Below, piece by piece: positions 57,726-64,000 of a DNA stretch of 64,000 nucleotides. Positions within the stretch are counted from its first letter, which is position 1, and every line of letters begins with the position of its first letter. The translations under genes were made by a program, and so were the position numbers. Location of the stretch: positions 23,613 through 87,612 of the forward strand of contig NZ_JABXKH010000157.1 in the NCBI RefSeq assembly GCF_017115105.1, given 5' to 3'. Under the pieces are notes generated by a model. It worked only from the letters and a program-made list of their open reading frames with translations, ran no database searches and had not been told where the DNA came from. This DNA comes from Nostoc sp. NMS2. GTDB lineage: Bacteria; Cyanobacteriota; Cyanobacteriia; Cyanobacteriales; Nostocaceae.

Positions 57726-59368
57726 AAGAAATTAAGTTGATATGTATTTGATTCGCATATTGACCAAATTCAGCGCTGAGGAGTTAGTGGTATTACTAAG
57801 TGCTGAGTCAAATCCCGAATACTTAGCCTTGACGCACCTAGTACGCCACTGCGGAAGTTTATCTACTTCGACAAGATAATTGATTTTTCCCTAAGTTTTG
57901 TTAATTGAGATGTTAGCTGCATTTCTGCCAAGCTGTACTAGTAAATATCCCAGGATGGCAGCTAACTTTACCTAAATTTCATGAAGTATGTGTATTCTCA
58001 TAGTTTTTAAGTAATTTAATCTTGATATTTACTAGTATAAATAATTACAACTTACTAGTTAATTATTTACGAAGTTGGGTTTAATCAAACTTAGCCGACG
58101 CACTTAAATATCAGAATCTTTTTTTTACAACTTTTTCAGCTTAAGAGGTTGTTCTATATCAATATCATTAAGCAAAAGCTTATATTTATCTCTTTCTATT
58201 TGTAAGTTTTTTATAAAGTGTAAAACTGAGTTGGTTTAGTGTCTAAATAAAGTTTATCTAAAGCCCATAAATCATGGCTATAATGAATACACTCAACAAA
58301 AATATTGAAGTGCAAAATTATTTTTATGGTTACATTTACCAATAAATAGGGATTTTATCCCAAGACTTTTTTAGCAGTATTTTTTCTCTGAGCTTAGATA
58401 TGAAAAAGCAGTTTAAAGCAAGTTTTTTAGCGTATTAATTGGCTAAAAACAATTTTTATCACCTCAAGATAGGTGAATACGATGAGTTAAGACAATACTG
58501 GCTTTCAAACAAATTATATCGCTAGAGGGAAGAGAAAAAATATCTAAGATTTCATCATATATTTCCGTGGACTTAGTGTAAAAAAATGAAACAAAACTAA
58601 AATATTATCATCGGCGACAGTCAAATAGCACCACATCTATTCTGGGTAATTTTCCTGAGTAAAATTACAGATAGCACTGTTAAAATTTACCAGAAAACTT
58701 GGCTTTTTATACTCAGTTATCTGAGTCTTATACCCTTGTTTATGACTACAACATTAGCACGGTAAAGCAATCAGATTAATTGCAATAAGCCAAAAGTCCT
58801 AACCGTTTAAGTCGCTCTTAGCTTATTGGTTACAACAATGTGTACAGATGGACGTTTGCTCTAGAGCGATCGCTTATTTGCCTACTTTTAAGTGATTGTT
58901 CACGAACTGTATATGTCACCGCAACCCGGCTGTAGGACAGCATTTCAGCCTGACAATGATTCTAAAGTTTTATTTTCATCTGTTATACCAGATGTTCTCA
59001 CCAAGTGGGTTTGGCGAACTTGGTTAAGATAGAAGGTCAAATTATGTCAATGGGGAATAATTTTGAAAATCTTGATTGAGTCAGCAGTAGGTTTCTCAAA
59101 TTCATTTATAAAAGTTAATTGTCAAGCTTTACTGATGCTATTAGCAGGGTTATTATCCTCAGAAGGAACTATATGCTGTTTTTGCTGTCAAAATAGTAAC
59201 AAATAAAGTGTAGTTTGTTGATTTCTTTAGAAAATTATGAATCTTTTGACAAAACGAAAATTTTTAATATTAATGGTATTACTTGTTTCCTGAGACAAAT
59301 TCTGATAACCTTATCGGTTCCCTCTTTAACTTAGACTCTTTCGACAATCTCAATATACAGCAGATAGC
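57726..59368. other. 1.6-kb gene-poor region
   Basis: This is the longest stretch without a convincing gene, strongly AT-rich. I see an inverted repeat GTTAGCTGC (57912-57920) / GCAGCTAAC (57958-57966), one HIP1 site at about 58866, and a few very short frames (for example one of 38 codons opening with ATG near 58913) with no support. It may hold a long leader, small RNAs or decayed sequence. Confidence 0.5.
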
Positions 59369-59374
59369 ATGATA

Positions 59375-59545
59375 ATGACAAATAAAAAATGGGCCGTTAA
59401 ACGCATAACAGTTAATCTCGCAACACAGGAAGCGGAAAAACTAGAAAAATATTGTCAACAAACAGGTAGACCTGCAACCGATGTGATTCGTGAACTGATT
59501 AGAAGTTTGCCTATATCGGACGACGGCAAAGATGTAAACAAATAA
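59375..59545 (+). CDS. Very small ribbon-helix-helix (CopG-like) protein
   Basis: The 56 residues read as a complete RHH fold: basic start TNKKWAVKRITVNLAT (strand), helix QEAEKLEKYCQQTG, then RPATDVIRELIRSLP (second helix). RHH proteins bind DNA as dimers and often act as antitoxins or autorepressors. No toxin gene is next to it. ATG at 59375 and ATG at 59369 are both possible. It sits between the gene-poor region and zds, in the same direction, 271 bp from zds. Confidence 0.75.
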   Translation: MTNKKWAVKRITVNLATQEAEKLEKYCQQTGRPATDVIRELIRSLPISDDGKDVNK

Positions 59546-59816
59546 GAACAGACTTTCACTACTTACTAGATATCTGCTTTGCGACCAAGAAAATAGCTTT
59601 GATACTTTTTTGAGTGCGCCGCAATGGACAATAATTTGTCTAGCCGATACAGGCGCGTTTTTCTCGCGTCTGGTCAATTACCGGGACTAAAAGAAGTAAT
59701 CAAAGAGATTTTAGTATCGACATTGCCTGCCTTGATATGCTGGTATTGATATTAAGTAGCAAATTCCGACACCAACCCAGTTACAATCTGTAAAGAAACT
59801 GAAAAGGAACGACGGA

Positions 59817-61253
59817 ATGCGTGTTGCAATTGTAGGTGCGGGACTGGCTGGACTAGCAACCGCAGTGGATCTAGCTGATGCTGGTTGTGAAATAGAGATT
59901 TTTGAATCTCGTCCGTTTGTGGGTGGTAAAGTTGGGAGTTGGGTTGATGGAGATGGCAACCATCTAGAAATGGGGTTGCATGTATTTTTTGGGTGCTACT
60001 ATCAACTATTTGACTTGATGAAGAAAGTGGGGGTGTTAGAAAACTTACGCCTCAAGGAACATACCCACACTTTTATTAATAAAGGGGGCCAGACTGGTGG
60101 TTTGGATTTTCGCTTTTTCACAGGTGCGCCTTTTAATGGCTTAAAGGCATTTTTCACGACTTCCCAACTATCGTTGCAGGATAAATTGCAAAATGCGATC
60201 GCTTTGGGCACTAGTCCCATAGTTCGCGGATTGGTAGACTTTAACGGGGCGATGAAAACCATCCGCAACTTGGATAAAATTAGCTTTGCCGATTGGTTTC
60301 GCAGTCATGGTGGAAGTAATGGCAGCATCAAACGCTTATGGAATCCCATCGCTTACGCATTGGGATTTATTGATTGCGAAAATATGTCTGCCCGTTGTAT
60401 GTTGACGATATTCCAGTTATTTGCAGTCAGAACTGAAGCTTCAGTTTTGCGAATGCTAGAAGGTTCTCCATCTGAGTATTTACACAAGCCCATTTTGGAA
60501 TATTTAGAAGCCAGAGGCACTAAAGTTTATACACGTCGGCAAGTGCGGGAAATTCAGTTTGCATCAGGGGAACAAACCCGCGTCACTGGTATAGTAGTTG
60601 CCCAAGGTGAGGCAGTAGAAACTATCACTGCTGATGCTTACGTTTTTGCCTGTGATGTTCCAGGAATTCAACGTATCCTACCCCAAGAATGGCGTAAGTG
60701 GTCAGAATTTGACAATATTTACAAACTGGATGCAGTACCAGTGGCTACAGTGCAGTTACGCTTCGATGGTTGGGTAACAGAACTGAACGATGAAGAGCAA
60801 CGTAAACAGCTAAATCACGCGGCTGGAATCGATAATTTACTGTACACAGCCGATGCTGACTTTTCTTGTTTTGCTGATTTAGCGTTGACTAGCCCTGCTG
60901 ATTATTATCGCCCAGGACAGGGGTCTTTGTTACAACTAGTGCTGACACCGGGAGATCCGTTTATTGCACAAAGTAATGAAGCGATCGCACAGCATGTCCT
61001 CAAGCAAGTCCATGAACTGTTTCCCTCGTCGCGGGAGCTAAATATGACTTGGTATAGCGTGGTAAAACTTGCTCAGTCTCTTTACCGAGAAGCGCCAGGG
61101 ATGGATGCGTACCGTCCCAACCAAAAAACACCAGTAGATAATTTCTTCCTTGCAGGGAGTTATACTCAGCAAGACTACATCGACAGCATGGAAGGAGCAA
61201 CTATTTCTGGACGGCGGGCGGCAAAAGTGATTTTGGAGAGTTTGAAGAGATAA
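59817..61253 (+). CDS. zds: Zeta-carotene desaturase
   Basis: This 478-residue flavoprotein desaturates 9,9'-di-cis-zeta-carotene to prolycopene via neurosporene in carotenoid synthesis, at the membrane, using plastoquinone. The FAD dinucleotide motif is VAIVGAGLAGLATAVDLADA (3-22), followed by ESRPFVGGKVGSW. Other family text is NHLEMGLHVFFGCYYQLFDL and, near the C-terminus, NFFLAGSYTQQDYIDSMEGA. It is the plant-type (CrtQ/Zds) enzyme rather than bacterial CrtI. AAGGAACGACGG before the ATG serves as ribosome binding site. An SRPBCC protein gene follows after 39 bp, a usual cyanobacterial neighbour. Confidence 0.97.
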   Translation: MRVAIVGAGLAGLATAVDLADAGCEIEIFESRPFVGGKVGSWVDGDGNHLEMGLHVFFGCYYQLFDLMKKVGVLENLRLKEHTHTFINKGGQTGGLDFRFFTGAPFNGLKAFFTTSQLSLQDKLQNAIALGTSPIVRGLVDFNGAMKTIRNLDKISFADWFRSHGGSNGSIKRLWNPIAYALGFIDCENMSARCMLTIFQLFAVRTEASVLRMLEGSPSEYLHKPILEYLEARGTKVYTRRQVREIQFASGEQTRVTGIVVAQGEAVETITADAYVFACDVPGIQRILPQEWRKWSEFDNIYKLDAVPVATVQLRFDGWVTELNDEEQRKQLNHAAGIDNLLYTADADFSCFADLALTSPADYYRPGQGSLLQLVLTPGDPFIAQSNEAIAQHVLKQVHELFPSSRELNMTWYSVVKLAQSLYREAPGMDAYRPNQKTPVDNFFLAGSYTQQDYIDSMEGATISGRRAAKVILESLKR

Positions 61254-61292
61254 CGAACCGCAAAGGGCGCAAAGGGCGCGAAGGAAGAGAGA

Positions 61293-61736
61293 ATGTCAGA
61301 TTGGTTAGAGCATACTGTGCAGGTAGAAGTAGAGGCTCCCATAGATTTAGTATGGAGCCTCTGGTCTGATTTGGAGCAAATGCCCCGGTGGATGAAGTGG
61401 ATTGATTCGGTGAAAATTCCGCCAGATAATCCAGATATATCTCTTTGGAAATTAAAGACCGGCAGTTTGGAATTTAATTGGCAATCCCGAATTCTCAAAG
61501 TTATTCCCAACCAAATTATCCAATGGGAATCGATTGATGGTTTACCGAATCAGGGAGCGATTCGCTTTTACGATCGCCACGATAGTAGCATTGTCAAAAT
61601 GAGTATTTCCTACGCTATCCCCGGCATTCTTGGCAAAATTATGGATAACTTATTTTTAGGGCGGATAGTTGAATCAACAATTCAAGCTGATTTGGAAAGG
61701 TTTAAAGAATACGCGCTGAATGTTAAATCTAGTTAA
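61293..61736 (+). CDS. SRPBCC (polyketide cyclase/START-like) protein
   Basis: The 147 residues fold as a helix-grip domain: HTVQVEVEAPIDLVWSLWSD, MPRWMKWIDSVKI, then KVIPNQIIQWESIDG. SRPBCC domains bind hydrophobic ligands. Because it begins 39 bp after zds on the same strand, a carotenoid-related role, as carrier or helper, is a reasonable inference. GAGAGA lies just upstream of the ATG. It has no membrane segment. Direct evidence of carotenoid binding is not in the sequence. Confidence 0.88.
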   Translation: MSDWLEHTVQVEVEAPIDLVWSLWSDLEQMPRWMKWIDSVKIPPDNPDISLWKLKTGSLEFNWQSRILKVIPNQIIQWESIDGLPNQGAIRFYDRHDSSIVKMSISYAIPGILGKIMDNLFLGRIVESTIQADLERFKEYALNVKSS

Positions 61737-61807
61737 GCATAGATGGACTTTGTTAATAGGAAGTTTCCTTATATTGTGCTAAAGCTGCGGGAACTTAAGA
61801 CCCGAAA

Positions 61808-62027
61808 CTATGCAGCATTATAAACTGTTGGTTCTGGAAGTGAATCACCCGTAGCTTCGTAAGCCATAATAAGAGACTCTAAGGCTTCAATTCCATTTTC
61901 CACAGCTAACTCGTAATTATCCCCATGAGTCCGCCAGTGTTGTCCTGGAAAATCAGGGAATCCTACTAAAGTAGCAATCATCTTCATCAGACCATTGAAT
62001 AAGCATTTGGTACTTCAGCTTACTCAT
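61808..62027 (-). pseudogene. HicB-like gene with a one-base frameshift
   Basis: From ATG at 62027 (AGGAG upstream) the frame reads MSKLKYQMLIQWSDEDDCY, then hits a stop because of one extra T near 61966. In the next frame the protein continues LVGFPDFPGQHWRTHGDN, ELAVENGIEALESLIMAYEA and TGDSLPEPTVYNAA to the stop at 61808. The total length is exactly 219 + 1 bases. It is a HicB-family (UPF0150-like) protein of about 72 residues in the intact form. The shift could be real or a sequencing error. No HicA is adjacent. Confidence 0.85.
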
Positions 62028-62130
62028 CTTCTTTCTTCTCCTCTAATTAAAGCCAGTCTACCCACACCTTAAATAACTACCAAACGAGAAATTAAGGGTT
62101 TCAATAATTTTACAGGGTAGTAAATAATTA

Positions 62131-62367
62131 CTACCAAGTAGGATCGCTAAACAAATTAATCGTCAATTCCTGGCGTGGCGGTACTGCGGTGATACAAGCG
62201 CGGATGATTTCTCCATCCTCTAATTCGACGGTGCAAGCGTGACAAGACCCCATTAGGCAACCGGTGGGAATAAATACTCCAGCCCGGTCTGCTACATCTA
62301 AGAGCGCTTCTCCAACTTCGGCATCTACTGTCACATCATCTGGTAAAAAGTGGACACGAACAATCAT
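62131..62367 (-). CDS. Short [2Fe-2S] ferredoxin
   Basis: The 78 residues hold a beta-grasp ferredoxin. Cluster cysteines are C37, C42 and C45 in TGCLMGSCHACTVEL and C58 in RACITAVP, with an unusually short 12-residue gap to the last one compared with plant-type photosynthetic ferredoxins (about 29). The start is IVRVHFLPDDVTVDAEVG. It probably transfers electrons to a particular partner rather than to FNR. It follows cobQ on the same strand after 58 bp that include a heptamer repeat; a link to corrinoid chemistry is possible but unproven. Confidence 0.9.
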   Translation of the reverse strand: MIVRVHFLPDDVTVDAEVGEALLDVADRAGVFIPTGCLMGSCHACTVELEDGEIIRACITAVPPRQELTINLFSDPTW

Positions 62368-62368
62368 T

Positions 62369-62391
62369 AGATAATAATTCGTAATTCGTAA
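62369..62391. repeat. Short aattcgt tandem repeat
   Basis: About three aattcgt units lie between the ferredoxin and cobQ genes, the same heptamer as at 22384-22416. Confidence 0.65.
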
Positions 62392-62425
62392 TTAAGAGAG
62401 TCTCAAAGTGAGATCAGAGCCTAGT

Positions 62426-63910
62426 TTAAGACAAAAATGGAGTTAAGTCTAAATGGCTTTCTACTTCAGTGGCTAGGGAGTCCAAAATCTGCTCCCTCTG
62501 TTCTCGGTAGTTAGCAACGCCGGTGGGCAAAGATTTTAAACCGCGCTGTTGACGGAGGCGATTTAACCAAGCGCGTCGCCAAGGGCCGTTGTCAAAAAGC
62601 CCGTGGAGGTAACTTCCCCACACCGATTGACAACTATCCACTAATCCTAAATTAATATCGTCAAATAAGGCATGGTAAGATTGAGGGTCTATTCCTTGCT
62701 GTTCGATGCGCGATCGCCCTTGGTGAATTTCAAAGCCATTGACTGGCAAACCCTGTTGTGGATAATTTGAGCTAACTTGGCGCTGGCGGGCGATTTTTTG
62801 TCCGGTAATTACGGTTCTAATTGGTAAAAGATTTAACCCCTGATATCTGCCAGCTTGTCCCTCTATCCCTTCTGGATCGGCGATGATTTGACCGAGCATT
62901 TGATAGCCACCGCAGATACCTAAAACGGTTCCGCCAGAAGCAGCATAGTGTTGGATAGCTTCTGCCATACCGCTTTTTTGCAGCAGTAGTAAATCAGCAA
63001 TTGTGGTCTTTGTGCCTGGAATAATTACGGCATCTGGATGTCCCAAATCATGCTTGGGACTGAGGTATTTTACTGAAACTGTGCTTTCTGATTCCAGTGG
63101 GTCAAAGTCGGTGAAATTAGCAATTCTTGGTAAGCGGATGACGGCAATGTTGAGGTCTGTTTGGGCTTTACTTGACGACGATTGACGTTCTAGTAAATCA
63201 AGGGAGTCTTCGGTTGAAAACACGTCTTGCAAGTAGGGTATAACACCGATAACAGGAATACCTGTGCGTTCTTCTAACCATTTTATCCCCGGATCTAGGA
63301 GCGATCGCTGTCCTCGAAATTTGTTAATTACTACACCCTTAATTAGAGCGCGTTCATCTGGTTCCAATAACTCTAAGGTTCCTACCACATGGGCAAAAGC
63401 ACCACCCCGATCGATATCAACTACTAACATCGTTGGTGCATTCAAATATTTTGCCACCCGCATGTTAGTTAAATCGCGGTGCTTGAGGTTAATTTCTGCT
63501 GGACTACCAGCACCTTCACAAACCAGTAAGTCAAATTCTGTTCCTAAATGCTGTAGCGATTCTTCAATTGTCCGCCACCCCAGTTCAAAATATTGCTCGT
63601 AGTAATCTGAGGCACTTACTTTCCCTACAGACCTACCTTTGATAATTACTTGGGAAGTCATATCCCCTTGAGGTTTGAGTAAAATTGGGTTCATTTCTAC
63701 CCAAGGCACGACTCCTGCCGCCCAAGCTTGCACTGCTTGGGCATAGCCAATTTCTCCACCACTGGCAGTAACATAAGCATTTAAAGCCATATTTTGACCC
63801 TTAAAGGGAGCCACCCGCCAGCCACGCCGCGACAGAATGCGACAAATAGCTGTAGTTAAAAGTGATTTCCCTGCATGGGATGTTGTCCCCACCACCATAA
63901 TTGATTTCAT
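62426..63910 (-). CDS. cobQ: Cobyric acid synthase
   Basis: This 494-residue enzyme amidates four carboxyl groups of adenosyl-cobyrinic acid a,c-diamide, using glutamine and ATP. An N-terminal dethiobiotin-synthetase-like domain has the P-loop VVGTTSHAGKSLL (6-18), then APFKGQNMALNAYVT and GAGSPAEINL. The C-terminal class I glutaminase-like domain has the nucleophile in VLGICGGYQMLG (about C334) and the histidine in GSYLHGLFDN. Length is normal for CobQ/CbiP. ATG at 63910 is the first start. CobL of the same pathway lies near 9.8 kb, so this genome splits its cobalamin genes. Confidence 0.97.
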   Translation of the reverse strand: MKSIMVVGTTSHAGKSLLTTAICRILSRRGWRVAPFKGQNMALNAYVTASGGEIGYAQAVQAWAAGVVPWVEMNPILLKPQGDMTSQVIIKGRSVGKVSASDYYEQYFELGWRTIEESLQHLGTEFDLLVCEGAGSPAEINLKHRDLTNMRVAKYLNAPTMLVVDIDRGGAFAHVVGTLELLEPDERALIKGVVINKFRGQRSLLDPGIKWLEERTGIPVIGVIPYLQDVFSTEDSLDLLERQSSSSKAQTDLNIAVIRLPRIANFTDFDPLESESTVSVKYLSPKHDLGHPDAVIIPGTKTTIADLLLLQKSGMAEAIQHYAASGGTVLGICGGYQMLGQIIADPEGIEGQAGRYQGLNLLPIRTVITGQKIARQRQVSSNYPQQGLPVNGFEIHQGRSRIEQQGIDPQSYHALFDDINLGLVDSCQSVWGSYLHGLFDNGPWRRAWLNRLRQQRGLKSLPTGVANYREQREQILDSLATEVESHLDLTPFLS

Positions 63911-63950
63911 AGTTGCTATTAGTTAGTTTTTCAAGATACTTGGGAATTGG

Positions 63951-64000
63951 GCACTTGTACTGAGCGACTTGTGCCGAGCCTGTCCTGAGCGTAGCCGAAG
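63951..64000. repeat. Dispersed repeat at the window edge (cttgtactgagcg...gtagccgaag)
   Basis: The text ctgagcgacttgtgccgagc and cctgagcgtagccgaag belongs to the ctgagcg-cgaag repeat family also present inside pbpC (21499-21570), at about 36645-36675 and 48013-48030. Confidence 0.7.

Noticed and set aside
58913..59029. 38-codon frame in the gene-poor region (MSPQPGCRTAFQPD...)
   Set aside because: Too short, no ribosome binding site or recognised relatives.
59063..59206. Frame with LIESAVGFSNSFIK and a cysteine-rich end
   Set aside because: Only TTG starts and no family resemblance; the frame may be open by chance.

Overview
The window is chromosomal DNA of a filamentous, heterocyst-type cyanobacterium, most like Nostoc or a close relative (inference). 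It carries oxygenic-phototroph genes: zeta-carotene desaturase, NDH-1 subunit NdhD, the plastid-conserved pair Ycf46/Ycf35, and a cyanovirin-N type lectin. The HIP1 octamer GCGATCGC is scattered throughout. Short tandem heptamer repeats of the TTGGTCA and CCCCAAT types are common, as are G-rich/C-rich palindromic repeats around and even inside genes. I found no rRNA, tRNA, CRISPR array, phage or intact insertion sequence.

Layout. 1-3724: a large hybrid histidine kinase on the minus strand, cut by the window edge inside its Hpt domain. 4048-13269: a mostly plus-strand block with a UPF0060 membrane protein, an ammonium transporter with NtcA-like and Zur-like sites upstream, an SGNH hydrolase, IspH, a methyltransferase, CobL and a GAF histidine kinase. 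13305-13856: two small remnants (DUF7219-like, HicB-like). 13828-22376: a giant alpha-2-macroglobulin-like lipoprotein without the thioester motif, divergent from penicillin-binding protein 1C. 22377-32162: a minus-strand signalling locus (exported TPR-CHAT protein, exported DUF928 protein, CHASE2 hybrid kinase, receiver-kinase), preceded at its downstream side by a DUF1499 gene and a kinase relic. 32681-39178: NdhD, a cyanovirin-N homologue, and a minus-strand oxidoreductase run (NADP-binding reductase, SDR, SMP-30-like, ABM-domain protein).

39249-40824 is a gene graveyard: a frameshifted Uma2 nuclease, a DUF5678-like gene whose tail is antisense to a truncated HNH endonuclease, that nuclease's upstream partner, and a second Uma2 fragment. 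40919-48947: a GIY-YIG protein of unknown role, the RHH protein-Ycf46-Ycf35 run, an FHA membrane protein, a PsbP-like lipoprotein, a CPBP protease, a TM2 protein and a very small membrane protein. 49083-57683: a copper-type P-ATPase, a second FHA protein, a TIGR01777 epimerase-like protein, a TPR protein, an IscA-type protein and a large acidic protein. 57684-59368 is about 1.7 kb with no convincing gene. 59375-63910: a tiny ribbon-helix-helix protein, Zds with its SRPBCC partner, a frameshifted HicB-like gene, a short [2Fe-2S] ferredoxin and CobQ.

The best candidate for an undescribed system is 23922-32162. Its CHAT protein and its DUF928 protein both have signal peptides, and its kinase has a periplasmic CHASE2 sensor, which suggests a periplasmic protease, substrate or ligand, and sensor relay (inference). 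A second theme is dispersed repeats that have inserted in frame into at least five unrelated coding genes without breaking them.
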